From: a virus
DNA: 64,000 nt
Direction: 5' to 3' (one strand)
Virus record (IMG/VR): IMGVR_UViG_3300019760_000001
Span: 43,714-107,713 of that record
In this document: positions 42,842-50,553 of the stretch, one piece after another
Layout: the number at the start of each line of letters is the position of its first letter
Numbering within the stretch: the first letter of the stretch is position 1
Notes under the pieces: generated by a model
Databases searched by the model: none
Seen by the model: only the letters and a program-made list of their open reading frames with translations
What the model was told of the DNA's origin: nothing
Made by a program: the position numbers and the translations under genes

Positions 42842-43117
42842 TTATTCCTTTGTGTGCCCATAATCTTCAGGCTGAACGCCACATAGATTATAAGAATGTT
42901 TGATTGTGTTCCAGTGCCCTGATTCAATTAGGTCTGCTTTGCCATTGTTGTGATCTGTATCGATGAAGATAAGATCAGAGACCTTAGTAGTAAACTGCTT
43001 ACAAGTTCGTGTGGTAGCTAGAGTAGCGACAGTACCGTTTATTTTTAGTAAAACGAACCTCATAGCTTTACTAGATTGCCAAGTTGTGTGGTAGTTGCAC
43101 CCTTCGACTAGTCTCAT
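42842..43117 (-). CDS. Hypothetical protein, 91 aa
   Basis: A Cys/His-containing protein (VEGCNYHTTWQSS) downstream of the muramidase gene. Not recognised. Confidence 0.6.
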   Translation of the reverse strand: MRLVEGCNYHTTWQSSKAMRFVLLKINGTVATLATTRTCKQFTTKVSDLIFIDTDHNNGKADLIESGHWNTIKHSYNLCGVQPEDYGHTKE

Positions 43118-43118
43118 G

Positions 43119-43565
43119 TTAATACCCTTTCTTCATTAGTTTCACTAGTTCTCTTGAGCGATTACCAGATTGTTTGAACCAAAGGCTATCCTGCATAGAA
43201 TTGCCTGCTGCTCTATAATATCCTTGTTTGATACGCCAAATTGTGTGTTTGAACTGCATAAGTCCAGTATAGCCAAGTTGGTAAGCCATTGATAAAAGTA
43301 CATATTGACGAGTTGGGTTAAGTTTATTGTACCACTCGTGTTGTTGTAACTGTGCTTGGCGCATCGATAAACGATGAACTAGTAGCAAATGAGCTTCGGC
43401 CTTTGTGATGTACGATAGGTTGGTACCGTACCCAACTGAGTAATGATTGCCGTCTACGTAAGGTTTGTGTCTAAAACCTTCGTGTTGTTTGACCTCTGTT
43501 ACGATTGAGTCGAAGTCAAGTGCGTATAGATTAATAGCTAGTAGTAAAAGTAGTAGTTGTTTCAT
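43119..43565 (-). CDS. T4-lysozyme-type muramidase (endolysin), exported
   Basis: A hydrophobic N-terminal segment MKQLLLLLLAINLYA suggests secretion or a signal-anchor. HEGFRHKPYVDGNH and YSVGYGTNLSY carry the Glu, Asp and Thr of the GH24 active site, spaced as in T4 lysozyme. The 148 residues fit. It should cut peptidoglycan at lysis and may be held at the membrane until depolarisation. A holin is not identified nearby, though small membrane genes are close. Confidence 0.85.
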   Translation of the reverse strand: MKQLLLLLLAINLYALDFDSIVTEVKQHEGFRHKPYVDGNHYSVGYGTNLSYITKAEAHLLLVHRLSMRQAQLQQHEWYNKLNPTRQYVLLSMAYQLGYTGLMQFKHTIWRIKQGYYRAAGNSMQDSLWFKQSGNRSRELVKLMKKGY

Positions 43566-43577
43566 GTTAGTCCTTTG

Positions 43578-43709
43578 TCAACCTCTTCGTATTTGCTTAA
43601 GGCCTGGTGACCCACCTTCGTAGAATTTAGGTTTAAGTTTGCCCTTGTTCTTTCTTATAAGTTTATTGACTTTATTTATATCAGAGTATGTTACTTTTTT
43701 ACTTGTCAT
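43578..43709 (-). CDS. Small basic protein, 43 aa
   Basis: An ATG at 43709 with TAAGGA upstream opens MTSKKVTYSDINKVNKLIR and continues basic to RRG. It lies upstream of the muramidase. Possibly nucleic-acid binding by charge alone. Confidence 0.45.
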   Translation of the reverse strand: MTSKKVTYSDINKVNKLIRKNKGKLKPKFYEGGSPGLKQIRRG

Positions 43710-43718
43710 AGTTAATCC

Positions 43719-43775
43719 TTAGAGGTATTTGTTAATGGTTTTAAACCATGATTCTGACGTAGGTTTGTCATCCAT
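43719..43775 (-). CDS. Very small ORF, 18 aa
   Basis: AAAGGA precedes the ATG at 43775, giving MDDKPTSESWFKTINKYL. Only the ribosome site supports it. Confidence 0.25.
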   Translation of the reverse strand: MDDKPTSESWFKTINKYL

Positions 43776-43918
43776 ATTAGTCCTTTATTAGTTACTTCAT
43801 AAATAAACAACTCAGTAGTTGCTTAGTAATGAGGTGTTGGAGCCGAGCAGAAGGTCCCTCCCTTCCAGTTGCGCTGTGTACTATAGCATGCGGTACATAC
43901 TCGGCATATAAAAGTGTG

Positions 43919-43989
43919 TGGACGTTGTCGGAATTGAACCGACCTACAGGAGCGACCTGCCACATTCAGACCAGATTGGGTAAACGTCC
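43919..43989 (-). tRNA. tRNA-like gene with defective anticodon arm
   Basis: GGACGTT/AACGTCC acceptor stem and GTCGG-TTCAATT-CCGAC T arm are perfect. The middle is 39 nt, one short of normal. CAGG/CCTG is the only helix in the anticodon region and leaves a 5-nt loop, so no anticodon is assigned. Confidence 0.55.
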
Positions 43990-43998
43990 GTATAAAAT

Positions 43999-44118
43999 TG
44001 GTGAAAGAGGTAGGATTTCAACCTACGTGGTTGTGTAAAGAACCGTCGAGTGATGTTACATATACACTCACACATTGCAGAATAGCTTGCTAACTACTCC
44101 CTACTCTGTCACTCTTTC
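43999..44118 (-). tRNA. Long tRNA-like gene ending in ACCA
   Basis: GAAAGAG/CTCTTTC acceptor stem, GTAGG-TTGAAAT-CCTAC T arm and a genome-encoded CCA are present. The middle is about 85 nt and includes a 5-bp stem GAGTG/CACTC with a 12-nt loop and a further GGTT/AACC arm. It may be a class II tRNA with an expansion or an interrupted tRNA. Confidence 0.5.
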
Positions 44119-44214
44119 ATATAAAAGCTCCATGTTGCACGTTACATGGACCGTCGAGAATGGTTGCGTACTCAACTCCCAAGGAGTATAACGATTGTAC
44201 GACTGTAGTAGGTT

Positions 44215-44294
44215 GCGTATACTTTCAAGGATTCGAACCTTGCGACCCGGGCTGTTACCCCCAGAGCTACACCCTGCAGACTTATCTATATACG
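44215..44294 (-). tRNA. Possible degenerate tRNA
   Basis: CAAGG-TTCGAAT-CCTTG is a good T arm. CGTATAT and GTATACG could form an acceptor stem but leave three extra bases next to the T arm. A D-like segment GTAGCTC is followed by too little sequence for an anticodon arm. Confidence 0.35.
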
Positions 44295-44326
44295 GCTAGT
44301 TAAACAGACTTGCTTCCAAGACTGAG

Positions 44327-44375
44327 TGGTGCTGGGCACAGGCCTCGATCCTGTATTGTTACCCACTTCCACAGC
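44327..44375 (-). tRNA. tRNA 3'-half-like element ending in CCA
   Basis: ACAGG-ATCGAGG-CCTGT resembles a T arm, followed by GCCCAGC and ACCA as in a tRNA 3' end. The 5' half that would pair is only partly matched (GCTGTGG), and there is no space for D and anticodon arms. Confidence 0.3.
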
Positions 44376-44426
44376 ATAAATAAAGTTGGTACATTCACAC
44401 CTGTACCGATAATACTGACCAGGTTG

Positions 44427-44536
44427 TGCAGTATCCTGGGCTCGAACCAGGGACCTAACTCTCTTGCACCTCTTAATTAGAGGGTGTTCTCCAGACAATT
44501 ACTTGGAAAGTGCTCTACCAACTGAGCTAATACTGC
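44427..44536 (-). tRNA. tRNA gene with expanded anticodon/variable region
   Basis: GCAGTAT/ATACTGC acceptor stem, GCTC-AGTTGGTA-GAGC D arm and CCTGG-TTCGAGC-CCAGG T arm are all canonical. The segment from position 26 to the T arm is about 60 nt instead of 22. CTTTC can pair with GAGAG near the end, leaving a 42-nt insertion in the loop, or TTTCC with GGAGA leaving a 12-nt loop and a long variable arm. Confidence 0.6.
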
Positions 44537-44539
44537 ATA

Positions 44540-44876
44540 CGGGTGGAATCTAGTTAGTTTACAGGAGTCGTTCCAATTCTCCTCTGACAAGACCAGACTC
44601 AGTTTACCAACACTTCTGCAGGATCTCCCGTAGCATGCGATGACATTGACATCACTGGTTGTACCCTCTGTAGCGAGTGGCTTACCTAGCAAGGCGCCAA
44701 TAGCACACGGAACAGGTTGTTTCTGCTCCAGCAATGACCTCACGTTGTTTCGCCTCTATGTCTTTCAATAGTTAGGTAAGATTACAGGTTCCATCGATTA
44801 TGATGTCGTTTAACACTACTCCACCACTAATTCCATCGCGTACGGGTGGTTAGAAGTCTGTGCCTGTTTGGTTACT
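44540..44876. other. Gene-poor stretch with short inverted repeats
   Basis: I see no convincing gene. CCACC and GGTGG (near 44821-44850) and other short inverted repeats suggest structured leader RNA for the tRNA cluster. Confidence 0.35.
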
Positions 44877-45086
44877 TTAGTAATTGGTGATAGATAGTAC
44901 TACACCGTGGCTATTTCCCATGTCTGCAGCTACTACAACCGTATCTACACCGTTTGTTATCGTGTAGACATGGTCTCCTACTACATCAAACCTTAAGTCA
45001 GGCTTACTACCATTTATGTGTAATGCATTTGTTGTTAACTCAGCATCAGTGAATTTGCCGTTTACTTCTAGACTTTCTAATATCAT
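44877..45086 (-). CDS. Hypothetical protein, 69 aa
   Basis: The start at 45086 is chosen for the AAAGGAG 6 nt upstream. Beta-rich product (NGKFTDAELTTNALHINGS). Unknown. Confidence 0.6.
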   Translation of the reverse strand: MILESLEVNGKFTDAELTTNALHINGSKPDLRFDVVGDHVYTITNGVDTVVVAADMGNSHGVVLSITNY

Positions 45087-45122
45087 CACTTCTCCTTTAT
45101 AAATGTTTGGTATTGTTTCCAA

Positions 45123-45221
45123 TTAGTCAAACCAATTAGCTTCGCATCTCCAACAAGTTAGATCACCTGTTGAATTGTACTGTTTACATTTCTTACAAAC
45201 GTATCCTTGATTTGCCATCAT
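45123..45221 (-). CDS. Small zinc ribbon, 32 aa
   Basis: CKKCKQYNSTGDLTCWRCE contains two CxxC pairs, enough for a single zinc ribbon. The start overlaps the 395-residue gene stop (ATGATG). Confidence 0.55.
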   Translation of the reverse strand: MMANQGYVCKKCKQYNSTGDLTCWRCEANWFD

Positions 45222-46405
45222 TTCTCCTTTATGAAGGCTTGATACTGCTCCCAAACGAATGGCATGTGTTGTAGTGCTTCTAGTGCTATTGGTTCTACTT
45301 TACTAGAATGTATGCAGCCTCCACCTGCTGTGTGAAACAAGTCTTTGTCTGCATTATAGAAGTATATCATAGAAGCGTCGTCTGCAAAGTGTACCCATAC
45401 AGGTTGTCCGTGGTAAAAACCTCGTTCAGAGTCGTAAGGAATGTCAGTCCAATAGTCTGAAGAAAGCACAGGAATTTCCTGTAAGTTCTCAGGATCTCCT
45501 ATGAAATCGCTATTAGCTAACAGCATCCATGTGCCTGATAACTCGCTATCTATTCTTAGTACATCACCAGCTTCGTTCTTCTTAAATAGAGGGTACTCAG
45601 GTACGATTGGTGTGAGGTTGTACATCGTGTTACACTCCCCTTGCCAGATCCTACCAGTATCTTTGTTCCAGAACTGTGCTCTAGGATGTTTCATCTTACC
45701 TTCTAAGAAGTACCCAAGGAGGTATGTCTGGTTATAGAATTCAACCATTTCACCTGTAAGGTGTCCAGGAAAGTCAGCAGTGAACCCGTAGTCATTGAAG
45801 TTGTTTATAGTATTTTCTTGCATAGTAACATCCCTGCTATTATCGCTGTGATTATCTCCAGTATATGAATAGTTGTTGGCTTCATCTTCAGTCTCCTTTG
45901 GGCAATATACCCAGTTTTGTATTGATTCGTTCCATTCGACTTTATTCATGTCTTCTTCTATAACTGCATATGTTTTAGAGTATTGTTCGCTATTTTGTCC
46001 ATTAGGGAATATAACATAGTATTCCTCACTTTTAGCGTAGTTAAAGTCAAATAACGACCCTGGGTTCTTTGCTATAGAATAAAGTATTTGATAATGTACG
46101 TTAGTAGCTTCACAGTAGCAGTTCTTCAGTGACCCTGGAATTGCAAGGTATTCCCATTCCTCTTCATAACCTTCAATAAAGTCTGTTATAATCTCTGGTG
46201 CTGTTTGAGGGCAAACGTAAACCTCACAACCGTCCAAGTAAGCATCTAGGATGTGTCTGTGCTTTTTGTGGATTAGTTGATAGCCCCATTGAGGATTCCA
46301 TTTCGGGTCTTCGTGTATTGACCAATCAGTGTCACCAAACTTATTTTCTAGTAAACAAATATGATTACCTTGCTCGTACAGTTCTTTCTTTTGTTGTAAT
46401 GTCAT
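45218..46405 (-). CDS. Hypothetical protein, 395 aa
   Basis: A large acidic, aromatic protein with no motif I recognise. A DNSRDVTMQENTI segment near residue 190 may be a linker between two domains. The C-terminal half repeats hydrophobic/aromatic strands (TWMLLANSDFIGDPEN). It follows the HD hydrolase gene. Confidence 0.65.
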   Translation of the reverse strand: MTLQQKKELYEQGNHICLLENKFGDTDWSIHEDPKWNPQWGYQLIHKKHRHILDAYLDGCEVYVCPQTAPEIITDFIEGYEEEWEYLAIPGSLKNCYCEATNVHYQILYSIAKNPGSLFDFNYAKSEEYYVIFPNGQNSEQYSKTYAVIEEDMNKVEWNESIQNWVYCPKETEDEANNYSYTGDNHSDNSRDVTMQENTINNFNDYGFTADFPGHLTGEMVEFYNQTYLLGYFLEGKMKHPRAQFWNKDTGRIWQGECNTMYNLTPIVPEYPLFKKNEAGDVLRIDSELSGTWMLLANSDFIGDPENLQEIPVLSSDYWTDIPYDSERGFYHGQPVWVHFADDASMIYFYNADKDLFHTAGGGCIHSSKVEPIALEALQHMPFVWEQYQAFIKEK

Positions 46406-46406
46406 G

Positions 46407-46994
46407 TTAATCCTTTAATAAGATTGGTAGAGAGACAGTTAAGTACCGCTCTTTTTGCTTGTCAGTACCAGTAGATAAGTTATTGCAATTGTCAGCAATC
46501 TTGACAGCAATGGGGTCTGCTCGACCTGAGTCCTTGATACGTCTGATATTCTCTCTGTACGTAAGGTTTGGGTCTTTAGTAAGCAACTCTAAGTCTATGT
46601 ACAGATCATGAGAAATCGCGTACTGTTCTTTGTCGGGCATAACTATGTAGCATTTTTTTGTTACCATGCAATTAGTAAGCTCATAGGCAGTATCCTCAAT
46701 TACATCATGTAAGAGTGCAAGGATCTTACGGTACTCTGTATTCATCATAGCAGCCACTGCTTGAGGATGAGTATGGTAAGGCTCTTCCATAAACCACTCT
46801 TCTGCACCTTCAGACCATGAAAATCTGTGATGATTAATAGTATATACATCAACGTCATAGTCATCTTCTTCTGACAATGAGTCTAGTTTGTCTGAAAATA
46901 GGATTCTATCAGTTTTATTCATCCCTCTAGGTCTACGCCATTGGTTTTCGTGAGCTAGTGTACACAGTTCGTTTGCTTGTTGTAGTGTTATCAT
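46407..46994 (-). CDS. RelA/SpoT-type HD hydrolase, 195 aa
   Basis: AHENQWRRPRG, PQAVAAMM, ILALLHDVIEDT and KIADNCNNLS are the four signatures of the HD hydrolase domain of RelA/SpoT and small alarmone hydrolases; the HD pair is in LLHDVIEDT. There is no synthetase domain. It may hydrolyse (p)ppGpp or a related nucleotide and so blunt the host stringent response or a nucleotide-based defence. A structured leader precedes it. Confidence 0.75.
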   Translation of the reverse strand: MITLQQANELCTLAHENQWRRPRGMNKTDRILFSDKLDSLSEEDDYDVDVYTINHHRFSWSEGAEEWFMEEPYHTHPQAVAAMMNTEYRKILALLHDVIEDTAYELTNCMVTKKCYIVMPDKEQYAISHDLYIDLELLTKDPNLTYRENIRRIKDSGRADPIAVKIADNCNNLSTGTDKQKERYLTVSLPILLKD

Positions 46995-47017
46995 ATTAGT
47001 CCTTTAAATTAATTTAT

Positions 47018-47161
47018 TCTTCTATAACTATATGTGTGTCGAGCTTGGTGTTTGTATGCGTAGGCAGGGACAGCGTTTCTTAAGACAAAGGTAAGCTCTC
47101 CTTTTATTGTAATGAAACACACATAGTTATAGAAGAGGTTGATGATAGTTCCTCTTCTATA
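47018..47161 (-). promoter_or_regulatory. Three-arm switch-like leader of the HD hydrolase gene
   Basis: In transcript order the arms are 47161-47151, 47138-47117 and 47039-47018. Arm 2 pairs with arm 1 over 11 bp or with arm 3 over 13 + 7 bp with a 2-nt bulge, so the helices exclude each other. Arm 3 ends 24 nt before the start codon. This is the layout of an attenuator or riboswitch. Confidence 0.6.
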
Positions 47162-47318
47162 GTTTGCAGTAAATAGTTTTTTTTTTGATTTCTTAAGTAG
47201 TACAACAAATGTAGAAAACAATTGTTCCAATAGTACTAAGATAATCGCTTTTTGTGTAGGAAGACATAACCTATTTGCTCTCTGACCCTGGGCTGGGAGT
47301 GAATAGTTCACTTGAGAA

Positions 47319-47457
47319 TTGCTTATGTTGTTATCGATCGTTTAACTAGTATTAATCACCGGCTGGTAAACATATAATGAGGTCATGACTCCTCGGTATG
47401 GCTAGACCATATAACTAACATGCCGTTACTCACTGTTGTTAGCACCAGTATAAGCAA
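47319..47457 (-). ncRNA. Cloverleaf-like structured RNA
   Basis: TTGCTTAT and ATAAGCAA close a 139-nt segment. Inside are CTGGT/ACCAG and three hairpins: TAACA/TGTTA, TATGG-CTAGA-CCATA, and GAGG/CCTC. It lacks a T loop of the tRNA type. It lies between a terminator and the switch leader, so it may be a separate ncRNA or the 5' part of the leader. Confidence 0.45.
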
Positions 47458-47462
47458 CTCAC

Positions 47463-47490
47463 AAGTAAACTAGCACGAAGCTAGTTACTT
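47463..47490 (-). terminator. Rho-independent-type hairpin after the 237-residue gene
   Basis: On the minus transcript AAGTAACTAGC and GCTAGTTTACTT pair around UUCGU, starting at the last codon. The stem is 11 bp with one bulge. The U-run is short. Confidence 0.55.
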
Positions 47491-48195
47491 AACAATCTTG
47501 ATTTGTTTACCAAGTGCTTTACACACTTCTTCCATTGTCATCTCTGTTGACTCTTCTCTTTCCCATATAATATCAAGGTCTTGAAGATGGTAGTAAGATC
47601 TATTGTGTTGAGGCTGATAAATTTTTACGATATCATAGTCTGTGTCCCCATCTTTATCTTCGAGATTTTTATTATAATTCTCTAATGAACCCCAAAGGTT
47701 TGTACCTGATAGTATGTCTCCGTTTTGTGTGTCAAGTAGAACTAAGGCTTTATTGCCGTTTCTATTTTCTACTACCATTCCTGTTTCTAAATCTGATTTT
47801 GTCCTTTGTATTCCTTTTACTTCGCCTGTACTGGCGTAATGTTTAGCAGCTTCTTCAGTAAGAAATACTAACCTGTCATTGTATGTTTGATAAACTACTC
47901 CCTCATCCGATAACGAACAACGGTGAAATTTATCGCCAAATTGGTATCTACTTGCTGTAGTAGTTACCCAAAGAGATGGAAATGCAGATCGACGAAGATC
48001 AATTACACCGGTTTTATGATTACAGTCTGGTAGTTCTGACACACTTCCAGCAACTGGTAAATGCAATCCTTCGTAACCATATGTTGGACTAGCTATATAA
48101 TACGGTTGACCTGCGTTAACAGTCTCTACAGTAGCTTGGTGTTTGTATCTTCTTGGCTTGTTTGTGTACTCTTTACGTTTTTGTATAGGTTCCAT
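47485..48195 (-). CDS. Hypothetical protein, 236 aa
   Basis: A segment KSDLETGMVVENRNGNKALVL, DILSGTN, IIWERE resembles a repeated phage domain that begins DLKTGMVVE. The N-terminus is basic. The ATG at 48195 is preferred to a TTG one codon before. Possibly an RNA- or peptide-binding accessory protein. Confidence 0.6.
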   Translation of the reverse strand: MEPIQKRKEYTNKPRRYKHQATVETVNAGQPYYIASPTYGYEGLHLPVAGSVSELPDCNHKTGVIDLRRSAFPSLWVTTTASRYQFGDKFHRCSLSDEGVVYQTYNDRLVFLTEEAAKHYASTGEVKGIQRTKSDLETGMVVENRNGNKALVLLDTQNGDILSGTNLWGSLENYNKNLEDKDGDTDYDIVKIYQPQHNRSYYHLQDLDIIWEREESTEMTMEEVCKALGKQIKIVK

Positions 48196-48204
48196 CAAAA
48201 ATCC

Positions 48205-49224
48205 TTACAGTTTGTTTGTTACTTTCTTCAACTTCATTAGTTGTGTACTAATTGGTTGAGAGAATTCTGTGTCCTCTGGTAAGAAGTACATACCATCATG
48301 TTGAATTACTTCTGTTGTTTGGTCGTGGAGTGACATAAGCTCGTTAGACAATAAGATAGTCTCTCCGTTACGTGAGATAACTATACAACTGTCTTCGATT
48401 CGCAAGAACTCATCAGTTTCATATACACAATCAAATGTTGCTTGCATAACATGTTCAACTTCTTTAACAAATGCTCCAGGAACAGTAAGACCGTCTACAA
48501 CGTATCTAAGAGGATCTTGTAACTTTACTGCGGTTTGTTCTGTGTTGTTAAGGATAGTGAACACATCTCTAGTAATGATACCAGAGTCAGTAGCAATTGA
48601 TTTAACATCAGGGTACTGAGTAAATGCTCTTGTACACTTTGGTAATTTGATATGAATGTTAACATCAACTTTACTAACAAGTATTTGCTCTTCTTTTGGT
48701 GGCTCTGCTGTGATAATGTCATCCCAAGCAAATCCTTCAATAACTAGATTAGCTAGGTAAGGTTTGATAATACCTGCTTGTTCGTGTGTACCAACATCCC
48801 TTTTGATTGTGATATGGTCAGAACCAATCTCCACCTCGTCGTTATCAAGTGCCATGTTTTGCACTGACTCAATAGTTGCTGTTGTTACTTTGATGTACTC
48901 CATTCTGATATAGATGTTGTTAGTTCGTTTGTTTACTTTAATGTGTTTTGGTTGCATGATTATTTCCTGTTCGTGTGTTAATTTTGTTATGTTCTTTAGG
49001 GCTTTCTTTCGTCCGTACCAATATACATCAGCGTAGAAGTAGATTGGCTCTGAATTACCACCGCCGTATTTGTTCAGTATCTTTCTGGCTTTACCAAGCT
49101 CCTTATCGGACAATGGTTTAGTCCAGCAGTGGTCCCGAAATAAATTTGAATCTGATTGGATGATGTCCTCAAGGATTAGTCGACGGTCTTTGTCAATTCC
49201 TGATACTATTGCTTTGAATAGCAT
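48205..49224 (-). CDS. Hypothetical protein, 339 aa
   Basis: A mixed alpha/beta protein without a recognised domain. An in-frame ATG at 48957 (MQPKHIKV) has CAGGAA upstream, so a shorter product is possible, as in the 431-residue gene. Unknown function. Confidence 0.65.
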   Translation of the reverse strand: MLFKAIVSGIDKDRRLILEDIIQSDSNLFRDHCWTKPLSDKELGKARKILNKYGGGNSEPIYFYADVYWYGRKKALKNITKLTHEQEIIMQPKHIKVNKRTNNIYIRMEYIKVTTATIESVQNMALDNDEVEIGSDHITIKRDVGTHEQAGIIKPYLANLVIEGFAWDDIITAEPPKEEQILVSKVDVNIHIKLPKCTRAFTQYPDVKSIATDSGIITRDVFTILNNTEQTAVKLQDPLRYVVDGLTVPGAFVKEVEHVMQATFDCVYETDEFLRIEDSCIVISRNGETILLSNELMSLHDQTTEVIQHDGMYFLPEDTEFSQPISTQLMKLKKVTNKL

Positions 49225-49225
49225 G

Positions 49226-49453
49226 TCACTTGATGTAGCCGCGTTTTTCAGCTATGTCATACAATGTACTAAATAACGTATTGTCTATAGTACCTGTGAT
49301 AGAAACTTCTTTTGAAAAACTACCATACCCGAATTCTCTTGGGTTTGTGTTGGTGGCTCCATAGAGACGTTTAAGCTCCTCTGCTGATTCGATAGTTATC
49401 TTCAACTCAATTGGTTGAAATTCTGGTTGTTGATTTGTGTGTTCTACTTTCAT
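49226..49453 (-). CDS. Hypothetical protein, 75 aa
   Basis: I start at 49453 (MKVEHTNQQ), where GGGAG lies 5 nt upstream; the longer frame overlaps the next gene. Beta-rich product. Unknown. Confidence 0.6.
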   Translation of the reverse strand: MKVEHTNQQPEFQPIELKITIESAEELKRLYGATNTNPREFGYGSFSKEVSITGTIDNTLFSTLYDIAEKRGYIK

Positions 49454-49454
49454 G

Positions 49455-49652
49455 CTATCTCCCGTAATTATGTACTGTTTCATCAAGTGAGTACAGGCTG
49501 TTAAATGCGTGTTTGGGTCCAGTATGCTCAACATGGTTAGTAGGACATTTCACTGGATTTGGGTGTGGATGGTAAACTGGTTCAGCTGCGTGCTTGACAG
49601 TTACCGTACCGCCTTGTGCAAAATACTTTGCTAGTAGTTGTTTATCACTCAT
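49455..49652 (-). CDS. Hypothetical protein, 65 aa
   Basis: His/Pro-rich protein (KHAAEPVYHPHPNPVKCP). AAAGGA upstream. Unknown. Confidence 0.6.
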   Translation of the reverse strand: MSDKQLLAKYFAQGGTVTVKHAAEPVYHPHPNPVKCPTNHVEHTGPKHAFNSLYSLDETVHNYGR

Positions 49653-49701
49653 TTGTTATCCTTTCGATTGACACCAAGAACCCTATTGGGTTCGAAGGGT
49701 T

Positions 49702-49824
49702 TTATGTGAAGGTGGAGACTAAATAACATAGGCCTATGTAAAACCCTAGAGTTATAGTCCATGCTATTTTTCCACACCACTTGGAATAAGCTTTCTGCTT
49801 GTTCAGGTCCTTAAATACGTACAC
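49702..49824 (-). CDS. Small membrane protein, 40 aa
   Basis: A GTG at 49824 opens a 40-codon frame with one hydrophobic helix (IAWTITLGFYIGLCYLV) after a basic start. The ribosome site (AAAGAA) is weak. A hairpin AACCC-TATT-GGGTT follows at 49688-49701. Confidence 0.45.
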   Translation of the reverse strand: MYVFKDLNKQKAYSKWCGKIAWTITLGFYIGLCYLVSTFT

Positions 49825-49833
49825 GGTAATTCT

Positions 49834-50553
49834 TTACCATAATCTGTCAAGTACTTCTTTTGAGAGTACGTTTTTATATAGCTCCTGGAGAGCCACTACT
49901 TGCGCTTGTCTGGCTTGTTTATATGCGTCTACCGCATCTTCGACTTCTTCGAAAACACCTAAGTTTTTTCCTTTTCCGTCTATCTTAATGCTGGCTCTCC
50001 ACTTAAGTCCGTTTCTTGTTCTACTAACCCCTATGTAACCGCTAGTGTTAGCTGTTTGCTTATTAGTAAGAAAAGAGTTTAACCTCTTCGGTATAAACAC
50101 GCACGTACTTGGCGAATAGGCCTTACCCTCATCGGATAAAATATCTTTGTCTATTTCAAATCCTTCTATATAATTCTCATAGAACCATTTGGCAAACACT
50201 TGGTAGTTATGCCACTCTTCACACATAGTAACCTTGCTATAAGTTGGCTGTCTTTCGTGGAACTTAGGGCAGTAAACTCTCTGTAGGATCCTTGCCCAAG
50301 TCTCATAGCACTTTAGGCTATTCTTCTTCAAATAGGTACCCACCCCAATAAAGCCTTTCCCGTAGGTAGCAGGGTGTAATGGATACCCTACCTGACCTCT
50401 TTTAATGTCTCCATAATTGACTTCTTTAGTCCATGTACCTATTTGGATAACGACTTTACTACCATTACTACCAGCAGCTATGATTGTTGCTTCATATCCT
50501 TCATTAGTAGTGAATACTTCCCCTATCTTACTAGTTGCTCGGTTATTTCCCAT
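49834..50553 (-). CDS. AP2-domain putative homing endonuclease, 239 aa
   Basis: YLKKNSLKCYETWARILQR, YCPKFHERQP and CEEWHNYQVF are the conserved block of AP2-HNH homing-type proteins, and SGYIGVSRTRNGLKWRASI with LGVFEEVEDAVDAY is the AP2 DNA-binding domain. The HNH signature is degenerate here, so catalysis may use the KxxH-like block. A 42-residue RHH-like gene is translationally coupled upstream. Confidence 0.75.
   Translation of the reverse strand: MGNNRATSKIGEVFTTNEGYEATIIAAGSNGSKVVIQIGTWTKEVNYGDIKRGQVGYPLHPATYGKGFIGVGTYLKKNSLKCYETWARILQRVYCPKFHERQPTYSKVTMCEEWHNYQVFAKWFYENYIEGFEIDKDILSDEGKAYSPSTCVFIPKRLNSFLTNKQTANTSGYIGVSRTRNGLKWRASIKIDGKGKNLGVFEEVEDAVDAYKQARQAQVVALQELYKNVLSKEVLDRLW

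Noticed and set aside
44215-44294. Circularly permuted tRNA genes
   Set aside because: The best tRNAs have acceptor, D and T arms in the normal order; no 5' acceptor follows a 3' half.
44286-44498. 70-codon minus-strand frame
   Set aside because: It runs through tRNA-like sequences and lacks a start signal.
44477-44743. 88-codon minus-strand frame
   Set aside because: Its C-terminal part (VLAQLVEH) is the translation of a tRNA gene, it starts with GTG and has no ribosome site.
47009-47311. 100-codon minus-strand frame
   Set aside because: GTG start without ribosome site; it overlaps the alternative hairpins and looks non-coding.
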